DNA from: Exophiala sp. HKRS030
Lineage: Eukaryota; Ascomycota; Eurotiomycetes; Chaetothyriales; Herpotrichiellaceae
Direction: 5' to 3'
Length of the DNA stretch: 64,000 bases
Assembly: GCA_023897205.1 (NCBI GenBank)
Contig: JAHWDD010000004.1
Coordinates: 2,232,001-2,296,000 of the forward strand
Every line of letters starts with the position of its first letter. Position 1 is the first letter of the stretch. The translations under genes were made by a program, and so were the position numbers. The notes below the pieces were generated by a model. That model ran no database searches, was not told where the DNA came from, and saw only the letters and a list, made by a program, of their open reading frames with translations. Shown in pieces: positions 1 to 11,064 of the stretch.

Positions 1-2
1 GT

Positions 3-996
3 CGACCAGTATGGCAAACGGCAACGAAGGCATCATACCCTGCGTTTTCCACTTCTGCTTTCCGTCGAGAAGCTGCTGGTGATTGTAAGAGAGATGGCTG
101 GACATGTTCCTGTTCTATGGCTGATGATCTATAGTCGACGTGGAACTCTCCGAGAAGTTGAATTCCGAACAACAGCTTGAGCTGGAAAACAGTGGTGAAG
201 GCGCACTCAGCGAGATCAACGATTTCCTCAAAGGTCACGATTACTGGAAAGTGCAAGACAAGCCCGGTACTCATGAAGTATTCTTCACACGAGAATTTGG
301 CAATGAAAAGTGAGGACACTGCTTAGCACTTTTACTGATGCGGGTGTTAACGATCATGCTTTTAGGATCAAAATCGCTTTGACCGTTGCCGATATCGACA
401 ACATCGCCGATGAAGACGAATATGGCGGTATGGACGAAGATGGTGCTCTTGATGACGAAGTCGACTTTGCGTCGAACAAGGCCACCATCAACCAATCTGG
501 CGCAAGAGGAGGCAAAGTCGATGTTATGCCTGAGGACAGCATTGCTCCTGCAGACAGAGATGCAGAGGGTACCGGACTTCCGGATGAGACCCCGGCATAC
601 CCCATCAACTTGACAATTACCATCACCAAGCCCAGCAAGCGGGCAATCGAGATTCGTGCTGTTGCGCAGGAAGGTACTATTGAGCTCGACTCGATCAGCA
701 TGTTCCCAAAAGAGTCACTGCTTGAGGCGCAAACACCCAAGGACGCTCAAGAGGCCCGCAGTCTGTATGCTGGTCCCACCGTTGGCAACCTTGACCCCGA
801 TCTCCAAGCAATGCTTGAGAAGTATCTTGAAGAGAGAGGTATCGACGTGGATTTTGCCAACTTCTTGCCCAAGTACATCGACTACAAGGAGCAACGAGAA
901 TATGTACAATGGCTCGATGGTAAGTGATGATGTTTCTGGAATTGGTTGCCATATACTGACTCTGAACCAGACATGAAGACGTTCGTAGAGGAGTAA
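3..996 (+). CDS. mam33: MAM33/p32-family mitochondrial matrix protein (5' partial)
   Basis: Acidic p32/gC1qR/MAM33-family protein of the mitochondrial matrix, linked in yeast to oxidative phosphorylation and mitoribosome function. Four exons are visible: 3-84, 135-309, 366-919 and 971-996, all with GT-AG introns and consistent phase, giving 278 residues up to the stop. The first visible exon reads like a mitochondrial presequence (FSTSAFRREAAGD), so only the extreme N-terminus should be missing to the left. The body has the family's order: a short start (VELSEKL), an acidic central loop, a beta-strand block (INLTITITKP) and the conserved C-terminus (EKYLEERGIDVDFANFLPKY then YVQWL). The last 8 residues come from a 26-base terminal exon. 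No paralogue is visible nearby. Family assignment is firm; the detailed role is from homologues. Confidence 0.9.
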
Positions 997-2213
997 TTGT
1001 ATTGTCGTTTGGTTGTCGGACTGCCGAAATTCCATCTTGTTCTATCTAGACCCTCCACTTTCAGCACGAAATTGATATCGAAAAGTGTACATTATATAAT
1101 GAGGCTCCTTCAGCCTATGCAATGGAGCAATCAGATACCCGGAAATGCACTGTACAAACTTGGTTTCACTTGCATAGAGGAATTACGATGCTTTTCCACA
1201 GACCTTGTGTGACATCCTAGAGCTGAGTGCCATGGCTTGGCCACGAGCCATGATTCTCGATACGAGCATAGCACCAATGGAGTCCAAGGGACAGGCGCAC
1301 CCTCTTATGCATTCTGTTGGTCCCAGACTGCGGAACGCGTCTTGTCGAAAAGAATCCTTTGGTGACAATTCCTGTCTAAATAAGTCAAGACATTGGTAAC
1401 AACAAGCTGACTGCTTTATAACGTCAGCCCTAAAATATTCCTGGCTAGGCGACGTCCTCTGGGTACTTGAGTATCGAGTGTCCTTCTGTAACCTGGTTCC
1501 CCGGTCAGTGCCTGATCGTGATTGCGGATCACAGACACCAGTGGAAGTCTGGATGCAACCATGGTTCTTCACTGCCTGGGGGGTTACAATTTCGAGTCGG
1601 ACATCCTGATGACCACCTACGAGCCGAGGCAACTGTCTCAGAAATTGGGATTCGGATCAACCCAAATGTCCGTGTCCTTCTGTGTACGGCCAGTCTACCC
1701 AATGACAGGAGGGCTGACCCGTATCGATGACAATCGCCTCGACCTCATTGTTGATCCCTTGTCGCAACAACTTGCGGGGAAGGTCGAGTCCTACAACTAG
1801 TCCATCTACGTGTCAGTGATTACGACGAGAAGGTGTACACACAATGGCCGTTGAGACCATCATGTGGGGGCGGGACGACCGGAGGATTCTAACTTGGATA
1901 GGCACTTGGACGGGGCGAATTCGTCTAGAATACGAAATACGAATTCTCACTCCATGTCCCCAAGCACGATATACGAGACTCCGTGCAGTGCCCGCAAACA
2001 GTCCCCATCCTCGTCACGGTCCTCCCAAGCCATGAGGCGACTGGACGGTCAGCCCCTCAGATTCCCTTTTCACAAAAGGTACTTGTATCAGACACACCCC
2101 TACCCCCCTACATTCTCACCTCTTAATGTACATTGCATTCTGGGTGTGATACTCTTTTCCTTCACATCCCCTATTGCCCTGTTGATTCTGTTTCTCAGCG
2201 ACCTCCTCTTGTT
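997..2213. other. Intergenic region between MAM33 and CYP52-like genes
   Basis: 3' flank of the MAM33-like gene and promoter side of the P450. It contains one coding-like but unrecognised open frame at 1522-1800 (+, 92 codons). I see no RNA gene, domain or splice partner that makes it a gene. The last ~200 bases before the P450 start are pyrimidine-rich, as in fungal core promoters. Confidence 0.5.
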
Positions 2214-3883
2214 ATGGCAATAAACTATCCCTTTGCAGCCCTAGGGCTGCTAGTGACATCCATAGTCTTTTATATCGTCTCTTCCATCGCCACGAGGCTG
2301 CGTCATGCTCGCAAAGCAAAGGAATGGGGCTGTCAACCTGCCGTCAGGAGAAAGTCCAAGCTGCCTCTGGGCATTGACCTCGTCTGGGATATCCTCCAAG
2401 CCGACCGAGAGCAGATCGTCCCCGACTTCTTCTTCCAAGTACACAAGAAGATGGGTGTTCCAACTTGGCGCCAGAATATTTTTGGCAGTGAAGTCTATAT
2501 GACAACCGATCCGAAAAACATCCAAGCCGTCCTTGCCACACAGTTCAATGATTTTGAGATTGGTGAGCAGCGGCGAGGAAACTTCTTCCCGGTGTTCGGA
2601 AATGGAATCTTTACGGCAGATGGTAAAGCATGGTAGGTGGAAATGAACCCTTGTGCCTCAAAAGTCACTAACACCCCATCCTCAGGGAGCATTCACGAAC
2701 CATGCTTCGTCCTCAATTTGCCAGACAACAAGTAGCAGACTTGAACCTTGAAGAAATCCATGTCCAAGACATGTTCCAGCATCTCAAAGCACACGACGAC
2801 GGCTGGACCAACGTCGTCGACCTTGTCCCACTCTTCTTCCGTCTCACCCTTGACTCTGCCACGGAGTTCCTGTTCGGCCAAAGCGTGGATTCCCAACTCG
2901 CCGCTTTGCCAGGGTACACGAACCGGAAGGCCGGGGAGGCCGGCAACCTGGACTGGACCTTGTTTGGACCTGCCTTTGACGGGGCTACCATGGCAGTCGG
3001 GACACGAGGACGCCTGGCGGACCTGTACTGGCTATACTCGCCCAAACACTTCCACGACAAGATCAAAATCGTGCACCAATTCGCAGACTATTATGTCAAC
3101 CTGGCCCTGACCACTGATTTGTCTTCCCTGAGCGAACAGCACGGCGAAAAGGGACAAAAGAGGGAGAAATATATCTTTTTGAAAGAACTTGTCCAAGCCA
3201 CCAGGGATCCGATCGAGTTGAGGAGCCAACTTCTCAACATTCTTTTGGCCGGACGAGACACCACCGCCGGCCTCCTCGGCTGGACCTTCTTCCACCTCGT
3301 CCGGCGACCGGACCTGTTCAAGAAACTTCGAGACATCATCATCGACCAGTTCGGCACGTACGAGAACCCCACGGATATTTCGTTCGAGTCGCTCAAGAGT
3401 TGCACTTACCTGCAGCACACGATGAACGAGGTGCTTCGGCACAACGCGACGGTGCCCATCAACAGTCGACGGGCCACCAAGGACACCACGATCCCCAGAG
3501 GCGGAGGCCCGGACGGAAATTCTCCGTTGTTCGTGCTCAAGGGTCAGGAAGTCAACTACACGGTCCACGTCATGCATCTCCGAGAGGACATCTGGGGCCC
3601 GGACGCGGCCGAGTTCAAACCCGAACGGTGGGCAGGGAGGAAACCAGGGTGGGAGTTTTTGCCATTCAACGGTGGACCACGGATTTGCTTGGGTCAACAA
3701 TTTGCCCTGACCGAGGCCGGGTACGTGATTGTTCGTATGCTTCAGAAATTCGATGTGCTCGAGAACCACGAGACGGATCCCGTCACGCGCCATCAGTACA
3801 GTGTTACTACGGCACCTGTTCGCGTGCCACTTCGACTACACGAAGCTGCTGCCACTACTCGTACTGCGGCCGCTGCACATTGA
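2214..3883 (+). CDS. CYP52-like cytochrome P450 monooxygenase
   Basis: Membrane-anchored haem-thiolate monooxygenase most like the CYP52 group, which hydroxylates alkanes and fatty acids at the omega end in the ER. Two exons, 2214-2632 and 2686-3883 (53-base intron), encode 538 residues. An N-terminal hydrophobic anchor (about residues 7-25) is followed by I-helix AGRDTT (328-333), ExxR EVLR (388-391) and haem-binding FNGGPRICLGQ with Cys474. The CYP52-type features are the GGPRICLGQQFALTE loop and the long KPERW region. The splice restores TGG across the intron (W140, then EHSRTMLRPQF). The start is the first ATG in frame after a pyrimidine-rich leader. The neighbouring PhyH-type oxygenase is compatible with lipid or alkane metabolism, but that is inference. 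The substrate cannot be read from sequence. Confidence 0.9.
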
Positions 3884-4720
3884 GTAGCTTCTTCTCCTTC
3901 TCTTTCATGTTCCTAGTATTTTGGGTCCGGGATGGTCATAACGAAAGAGCGTGCCTAATGATATGATGTACGAACATCGATTTCTATCTACGGTCGTTTA
4001 GTGTTTGAAGTCCAAACCAGTGTTTGTTGATGTTTGCCAGTCTTTCGTCCTCGTGACTTGTACCTGAAAGCACATGCTTTCTTTGTATGCTGTGTATGCT
4101 GTGTATGCTGAGTATGCTGAGTATGACGGAAATGATACGCCGGATCGACGATCTAAACCTTTCCCTTTGCGTCAGTTCTACTTGCCATGGAGTATCGTAC
4201 TAGGAGCAAGAAAATGGATGTGCAAACCCGTCGAGGGGGACTGTCTTCTCCAGGCAATGGTTATCCACTTGCAAGGTTGTCCCGTCTTTACTCGGGCAGG
4301 TTACCTAGGTCCCCTGTATTGTAGAGCGGATAAAAAAAGGGTCTTGACGTGTTATGTCATGACCCGCATTTCATTGATGGAACCCGTCAATTTTCAGGTA
4401 TGACGTCGAAAATTCTACAGTACTGCGTGAGGGTGTACAGAATCTCAGGTACAACTTGGAAGTATTGGCACATTTACATCACACATCACCTAGTTTGTGT
4501 ATCTATTTATGAGTACCTGTGGTCCGTCTAGGTACTTGATTTGATTATACCTGCTCACAGAAAGTTATATAGAAATTACCAAAAGAACCCTGTCGAGGTG
4601 GTACCCGCATCCATATCCGTATCCAGGACCGGATCTACTTGTACCCAAAGGGAGTACTTTTAGGGAAGAGAAAAAAAAAACCAAGGGCCACAAAAACGAG
4701 AAACAGAAACAACAAGAACA
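3884..4720. other. Intergenic region with a short tandem repeat
   Basis: No gene recognised. It holds a 9-bp tandem repeat (4085-4125), a TACCTAGGT motif at 4302-4310 and an A-rich stretch just before the next start codon. Confidence 0.5.
4085..4125 (+). repeat. 9-bp tandem repeat GTATGCTGW, 4.5 copies
   Basis: Four consecutive copies of GTATGCTGT/GTATGCTGA followed by a partial GTATG. It gives a spurious Tyr/Ala-rich reading frame that I do not regard as a protein. Confidence 0.85.
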
Positions 4721-5162
4721 ATGTCATTCTCAAGCGCCATCTTCAAACTCTTGACATACATCATCACACTCTTCGTCCTTGCCGCCGCGGCCATTTATTT
4801 TACTGGGTACGGCGACGATGTAGCAGAGTGGGCCGCCAAACGTTACTACAAGGCCAAAGCGGTGGCCGAGGTCAAGGTTTTGGAAAATGTTGGAAGTGAA
4901 AAAGTAGAAGGCGCAATCAAAGGTGAGAATGACAACATCCACCGAAGGACTTGACCGTTCTAGTTCTTCGATGGTGTACTCCTATAGCTATGTGAAGGTG
5001 TGTGGCCGACTAACACGTCTGATATCTCCAGATTCACTCAAGAAGAATCCAGTCATGGGAGAAGGTGAACTCGATAACGTCGCCGGTGGTCTGGGTAAGG
5101 AAGCTGCACAACAAGGGTTGGGTGGTGTCAGTAGCAAACTCGGTGGATTGGGAAAGTTTTAG
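4721..5162 (+). CDS. Small membrane protein of unknown function
   Basis: Two exons, 4721-4922 and 5032-5162, encode 110 residues. The 109-base intron (GTGAGA ... CCAG) has a clear CTAAC branch point. The N-terminus has one strong transmembrane segment (about residues 7-28, LLTYIITLFVLAAAAIYFTG). It is followed by a charged helix (WAAKRYYKAKAVAEVKVLE) and a Gly-rich tail (GGLGKEAAQQGLGG ... GLGKF). This layout suggests a single-pass protein with its tail in the cytosol or matrix. I do not recognise a named family and give no function. The start is the only ATG that keeps the hydrophobic segment, and an adenine-rich leader (AACAAGAACA) precedes it. Confidence 0.7.
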
Positions 5163-5490
5163 AAAAAAAAATCCAAGAACCATCGAGGACGACATTATCA
5201 TCATCATCACATTAGGTATACGATATGGGAGATTATAACATGACAAGTCGGAAGATACTGGGAGGAGGAATCTTAGGCGTGTTGAATGGCGAGTACGGTA
5301 TATCGACATTGATATTGGGAAAAAAAGGGGGGAACGGACAACAGTACGAACATCAGGGATAAACTTGGAACATTGTTACTGTATAGGTAGTTGTATTCGT
5401 AAAATGTAATATAGTCTTTAAGTCGATGCATAAAACATATCTCAACTCTCTCGGGGACGGAATTAGATGTTGAATACCCAAGGTAAGTAT
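5163..5490. other. Convergent 3' intergenic region
   Basis: 328 bases between two converging genes, AT-rich with A-tracts. It probably holds both 3' UTRs and polyadenylation signals. No other feature seen. Confidence 0.5.
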
Positions 5491-6689
5491 TCATCTCAAA
5501 TAATCAGGTCTCAATTCAAACCAGGTATCTTTGGTCAATTGATCAAACTCTTCATCGTCGTAGAAATTCGCTCTCACTTCGACCATGTCACCCGCCGACC
5601 GCATGAAGAAATCCTGCTGAGACAAAGGCAAATGACATCTCATACTGTAGTTTGGATAATGCGGACTCTGTTGTATCTTGGGTTAGATAAAATTTGTAGA
5701 CTCTTCTTGAACGCAACTCACCTGATACCCCAACCCTAGCATGATCCTGTTCTTGTTCGACTCGTTCGGCATACCAGCGTGCCACAATCTCAAATCACGT
5801 ATCATGATATCTCCCGGTGAGCACTCGGGTTGAATGGGTGGTCGAATGGATCTTCGTGCTTCCTTTGCCTCCTCTGTGATCGAGGGGAGTGGTTCTCCCA
5901 GGCGTCCGTACTCGACAATCTGTTCGGGTTTCGTCGCTATGACCTGTTCGTGGTAACTGGCGTGGGCGTGGGATCCCAACCAAAATTCCGTGGCCCCGGT
6001 CTCCACCGTGAACTCGCACAGTGGGATGTTGGCGACGAAGTAGTAAGGGTACTGTGGATGGGCGAAAGAACAGTCTTTATGGGCTGGCTGGCGCATTCCC
6101 GGTGTGTCGGACAATGCCACGTTGGAAGTCAACCAGTTCCATATCGGTGTGTGCCCCAGGTATCTGTGTTGTTTTTTCGAGAATGTGAGCCAGAACATAA
6201 ATAAATACAAGAAACAACAATGCGCTTTGTTGTTGGAGAGACTGACGCATTCGCAAGTTGAAGAAGAAACGGGTTGAAATATACGCCCTCGAAAAGATAC
6301 GAGGATTCTGTTACCGGCGGACGTTGGAGGAAGTTTGCTATACGAAGTGTTGTTTTGAGCTCATGTTCAACAAAATCGAGACTCGTACTGTACCGAGTGC
6401 ATATCCTCCTCCCCAAGGGGTGAAAATCAAGAGACCTACATTTCACTCCATGATTGAACGTCTGAGATGGATCGACTCTCTTCTTATCTGCATCCACACA
6501 CATCCTTTCGTTGATTGTGGCAATGTGACCGGAGTCGATGACATCCTTGAGAACGACCAGGCCATCTTGGTGCATTGCCTCGAGTGCCTTTTGGAGCGTC
6601 GACGGGGAGTATTTGCCCTTTCGGCGTTCATCGTCTGATATACTGACGACTTGGACGTGATCCTTTTCTTCCATGGGGGCGATCGTCAT
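5491..6689 (-). CDS. Phytanoyl-CoA dioxygenase (PhyH) family oxygenase
   Basis: Fe(II)/2-oxoglutarate-dependent oxygenase of the PhyH family; members hydroxylate lipids or tailor secondary metabolites. Exons in coding order are 6689-6440, 6337-6247, 6163-5722 and 5667-5491 (319 residues, introns 102, 83 and 54 bases, all GT-AG). The metal triad is visible: His142 and Asp144 in PAHKD and distal His242 in LWHAGMP, with Arg253 as the 2-oxoglutarate anchor. The conserved start of the fold (SYLFEGVYFNPF) lies in exon 2. The ATG at 6689 is the only plausible start. It is transcribed divergently from the GH79 gene over a ~700-base shared upstream region. Substrate unknown; the adjacent P450s suggest an oxidative small-molecule or lipid role, as inference only. 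Confidence 0.85.
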
Positions 6690-7392
6690 CGTCTTAGCAT
6701 ACCTAGGTAGGTCAAGAGAGATTATGGGTACGATACTAGAGTCGTCACTCTCTCAAATGTTTACCATGAGTCAGTGAGACATTGTCGCCTTTGGATATCA
6801 ATATCACATGTCTGACTTCGATAGCGAAGGACATGTCCGTATGTCGAGAAATGATAGGCGTCCCATCCGTACACAGCGCTCTAGGTACGAGTATTCTGGG
6901 TAACATTGAGCGAATCATTCGTGTATGCCATACAAGAAGCTTAGATTGTCATCGATCTAGGTGGTCATATCAAAATAGTACCTAGAGGTACCGTAGAATC
7001 CTGGCTTCATTTCCCTCCTCTCATTGTCCAACTTCCGGTGAGACCTGCCGAGTCTTTGAGCAGTTTTTCTCCGCACAATCAATTCGTCGTCATTTCTTGG
7101 CTTCAACTCCGCAGTCGGAAAATCATCCGCACCTTAGTTGTTGTTGCTGTAGTCAAACTAATGAATTATGCCATGCTTGTCAACATTCGTACTAGAGATA
7201 CGAGTAGAATAGACCCCATCATCTTGTGTGGAGCTGATCAGCAATGTAACATGCATCGACCTTCAATGTTATCGGCACATTGAAGACCGAGCAAGATATA
7301 TTCACCATGGACGGTTGATCGTTCCAACCTCTCCTCTTCCTCCTTGACTTTTCCATGGCCTCCAGCCTCTGAAGCTGCTCAATAATAACAAC
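6690..7392. promoter_or_regulatory. Divergent promoter region PhyH / GH79
   Basis: 703 bases between two divergent start codons, so both promoters lie here. It carries a perfect palindrome TACCTAGGTA at 6710-6719, only 21 bases upstream of the PhyH start, and related CTAGGT motifs around 6890, 6955 and 6983. No gene recognised. Confidence 0.5.
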
Positions 7393-9051
7393 ATGAGGTC
7401 GACAAGTTCTGGTACCAGAGTATGGTACTCCAGCTTCTTGCTTCTTTTAGCAGCACAAGCTACCACCTGCTTCCCGTTCTGGACCAGATCAACAACTCTC
7501 GACATCACACTTCCGGCTTCAGCAGAAGGTGCATCATATGGACAGTCTTCTTCGTTTGCCTCGTTCTCGTTTGAGCCTGCGTTCTGGGTGGAATTCTTTG
7601 GAAATGCAAGCAAACCAAACAATCTCACGTTCGAATTACTCTCGCGCATCCACGAGAGAGGCGGAAGACCTATCATCCGACCGGGAGGGATCACAATGGA
7701 CAGCATGATCTTTGATGCATCTGCAGGAGACCCTGTACGTACAACAAGTCCAAGTGGTGGAGTATATCGAACAACAGTCGGACCCAACTACTTTCACAGC
7801 TGGTCCAACTTCCCGAACGGTACAAAGTTCGTCTCGACGCTCAATTTCGGTAATGACAGCCTCGACATTGCTCTGGATATGGCGTTGGCTTCTGTCATGT
7901 ACCAGCAGGATAAGGTTGAATATTTTGAACTCGGTAACGAGCCCACGAACTATCCAAGCACGCGGTGGGACAATATCACAGCAGCCTATGTGCAACAGTG
8001 GAAGCAGTGGACAGGACAGATTGATGCAGCAGTCAATCACACATTGGGTGCTGAAAATGCTTCTCGACTGGGCGGTGACCGATGGTGGGCGTCCTCTGCG
8101 ACCACAGACAAATCTGGACTCAATGTCCGGCCTGCCGACATCATTCCTGCCGGGGTAGACTCCGCAGATCAAGTCGCCGAATACTCCATCCATTCGTATG
8201 CTTTTTCGACCTGTGATCCCGCTCGTGCGGCGCTGGCGACCACCCAAAACATCCTCAACCATACCGAGCTCACCACTTACGCGGATGAAGAGATCTACCC
8301 TTCCGCAAAAGCTGCACTGGACTCCGGCACACCCTGGGTGATTGGGGAATTCAATTCCATCTCCTGTTCGGGCCAGCCGAATGTCACCGACACTTTTGCC
8401 CAAGCTCTGTGGTCGGTGGATGTCGAATTGATCTACGCTGTTCGCAATGCCTCATCTGTTCATCTTCATCAAGGTGCCACTTTGGTGTTTCAGAGTAGTG
8501 ATCAAGTCAACTCAGCCGGTAACGATGGCTCTCCTGGCTTCTCCACCTACGACATACTTTATCCACGAGACAGCGGTAAACGTGGCAAAGCTCGTGCCCT
8601 GCCCAGCTTCGTCAGCCAATTGTTCATGGCCGAGGCGTTCCACACATCATCCGTCAAGGACGGCCCGGGGCCTGGTGTTCGGGTCAAGGCACTGGAACCT
8701 CCGCAAGGTGTGGACGCAGCAAGATTCGCAGGTTATTCATTCTACGTGAACGATAGATTGAGCAAAGTGGCATTGCTGAACTTGAACCCGTTTTACGCCA
8801 ACTCGACAGAGAACTTCACACTGGATCTGAATCCGGGCTTGGCCGATCAGGCATGGGTCAAGAGAATGACGGCTCCATACGTGGACGAGACGAGAACTGA
8901 AAACGTCACATGGGCAGGACAGTCGTTCCAGAACGGGAAAGCTATGGGCAAACTCGACATCGAACAGTTTAAAAATGGAGACACCATCAGTATCAGAGGT
9001 AGCGAGGCAGTGCTCATCTTCCTTGACAAAAAGGACGTCTATGGCTTGTGA
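7393..9051 (+). CDS. Secreted glycoside hydrolase family 79 (beta-glucuronidase-like)
   Basis: Intronless 552-residue secreted enzyme. An N-terminal signal peptide (hydrophobic LLLLAAQATTC, cleavage near residues 25-27) is followed by a TIM-barrel. The predicted acid/base is Glu183 in ELGNEPTNY and the predicted nucleophile Glu319 in WVIGEFNS. A C-terminal beta domain follows (SFYVNDRLSKVALLNLNPFY), as in fungal GH79 beta-glucuronidases that trim glucuronic acid from arabinogalactan or related glycans. At least eight N-X-S/T sites agree with secretion. Length matches the family. Divergent from the PhyH-type gene. The exact sugar specificity cannot be told from sequence. Confidence 0.88.
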   Translation: MRSTSSGTRVWYSSFLLLLAAQATTCFPFWTRSTTLDITLPASAEGASYGQSSSFASFSFEPAFWVEFFGNASKPNNLTFELLSRIHERGGRPIIRPGGITMDSMIFDASAGDPVRTTSPSGGVYRTTVGPNYFHSWSNFPNGTKFVSTLNFGNDSLDIALDMALASVMYQQDKVEYFELGNEPTNYPSTRWDNITAAYVQQWKQWTGQIDAAVNHTLGAENASRLGGDRWWASSATTDKSGLNVRPADIIPAGVDSADQVAEYSIHSYAFSTCDPARAALATTQNILNHTELTTYADEEIYPSAKAALDSGTPWVIGEFNSISCSGQPNVTDTFAQALWSVDVELIYAVRNASSVHLHQGATLVFQSSDQVNSAGNDGSPGFSTYDILYPRDSGKRGKARALPSFVSQLFMAEAFHTSSVKDGPGPGVRVKALEPPQGVDAARFAGYSFYVNDRLSKVALLNLNPFYANSTENFTLDLNPGLADQAWVKRMTAPYVDETRTENVTWAGQSFQNGKAMGKLDIEQFKNGDTISIRGSEAVLIFLDKKDVYGL

Positions 9052-9145
9052 GTTGTGACGGGCCAAACCGACACGAATAATGATGCTCTTTGCTCTATGC
9101 GAAGCTATGCGAGGTCTTCCAAGTCTAATGGGGGCCTCCCGAGTT

Positions 9146-11064
9146 CTAATATACTATCTCTGACACATGTGAACACTCCTTCTCTATCAAAGCTCGATGT
9201 GCCGGGCTTCTTGGAACAATCTTGACAGCAAACGGAGGATAATCAATAGCTGGCCAGACAACCTTTTCCACCTCAATCTCCTTCCCCTTTTTTTGAAGAT
9301 GTAAGTGTCAGCACGCGCATTATTCCTAGTAGATGCAATCGGACTCGGGGGTTTCGACCTACCGGTACAGGTTCAAAATTGAAACAATACAACATTCTCG
9401 ACAAGAACATCCAAAGGTTCGTCTCGGCAACATTATAACCAGGACATACTCTTCTCCCTGCGTTTGAGTTTCATTGTGTCAGCATTTCCCGAACCACGTT
9501 TCTTTTTTCCTTTTTTTTTGGTCTTGTATTCGGAAAACTCACCTGCACCAAAAGCCCAATGACCCTTTAGTGGGTTATTCAGATCCTCATTCAAGAACCT
9601 CTCTGGCCAAAACCTCTCTGGAGCCTCATACTCGTCCGGACTCCGCGACAAATGGTGCATGTTCCATGTCACCATGGTGCCCGCAGGCAATTTGTACCCT
9701 TCGTACTCGTCGTCCTGGCTCATCATGTGTGGCACACCAATCGGCCCAAATGGATACCATCGGAACCCTTCCTTCACCGCGGCCGTGATGAAGGGCAAGC
9801 CAGGTTTATCTTCGAAGCGCGGCAGGCGTTTCGCATCATCCCCAACACCACCACACACTCGATCGAGGTGCTCGCGTGCCCTCTGGACCCAATCCGGCTG
9901 CAAGACGGCGGCGGCGATCAACTGACTCATCGTCATACGTGAAGTGTCACTTCCCGCCTCGACCAGACTTCCCAGGGCGAACAGTTTCTGATCTTCGTCC
10001 ATGGTGGTCTTTTCCGTTTCCTTGAGAAAGTCAATGGCGAAACAAGGTCTGGCGTCCCCTTTTGCCATTCTATTTCGTACCCTATCAACTTCTTTTCCGT
10101 ATACCCTGTTTTTTTTTTAACAAAATAATTAGCATTAGTGACGCCACCCCAAGTTTTTTGCACGCCGAAACCACACTCCCTCGATCACACCTTGAAGACT
10201 TTGCGACGCTATACGGGATATGAGGAACGTACCTTTTCGACTCTTCGTACAATCTCAACCCCTTTGCACGCCACCACTGCATCCAAGTCGGCAATTTACT
10301 CAAAGCGGGAAAAGTATCGACCAACGTGCTCCCGGGTTGTAGGTGCTTCACCATCTCTTCGGCCTGCTTGAGCAAAGGTTCCAAATTCTCGTCGTCAAGA
10401 AGCAACCTCCTCCCAAACACGACGCTCAAAATCACGGCGTTGGCGTACCGCTGGTTCGCCCGGTACCACAGTTCCGGACGGTCCAGGTAGTCCCACAACA
10501 ACTGTTTACTCTCCAGGTCTTGGTATTCCGCGAACTGGGTCATCTGCCGCGAGTTGAGGATGCTGTGCATGACTTTACGCACGTCTCGCCACTGGTCCGT
10601 GTAACCCATGAGGACGATACGTTTGCCCCCCGACATCAGGTCCTGGACGAAAGGCATCGGGTTGCGCGAGGAGTACTTGGCCGCCCTCTTCTCCATGAGG
10701 TCCGTCACCACTCGAGAAGAGTTGAGGAAGATGAAGTTGGACGTTCCGAGGCGTAGCGTGAACCTGTGTGCGTATTTTACGACGTCAGCACCTATCCAAT
10801 ACAAAAGCGTGTACGTGTGTTTATTGGGTGATTCGGAACTCACATTTCACCATATTTCCTCGCCAGACTTTGTGCCCACGGTGCCTGTTCGATTTGAGTC
10901 AGGGGCATCTGGAATGAATTGCCAAAGATGGGTAACCCAGGCACCATTGGTGGGAACTTGTATCGACGTTGTCTTTGCCATTGTTGGAGAAACTTGTGTA
11001 GAATCCATATCACCACCGCTCCCAACGTGGCCAATAAGACCGGTGATGAAGAGTAATGAGCCAT
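9146..11064 (-). CDS. Cytochrome P450 monooxygenase
   Basis: Five exons in coding order: 11064-10844, 10763-10233, 10105-9543, 9457-9363 and 9286-9146; 516 residues, all introns GT-AG (76-127 bases). An N-terminal membrane anchor (VLLATLGAVVIWILHKFL) precedes the proline-rich hinge PPMVPGLPIFGNS. The I-helix motif is EAGSDTS, ExxR is EGFR, the PERF region reads APERFWPERF, and haem binding is FGAGRRVCPGYN. The fourth intron falls inside the haem loop (FGAG / RRVCPG). The longest open frame stops before the cysteine, so an unspliced reading gives an apparently haem-less protein. The C-terminus (KIVPRSPAH) matches class II fungal P450s resembling O-methylsterigmatocystin oxidoreductase-type enzymes. 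No backbone synthase is in the window, so a secondary-metabolite role is unproven. Confidence 0.9.

Noticed and set aside
1183..1632. 149-codon minus-strand frame downstream of MAM33
   Set aside because: Overlaps a more coding-like plus-strand frame; Cys/Arg-rich with no domain.
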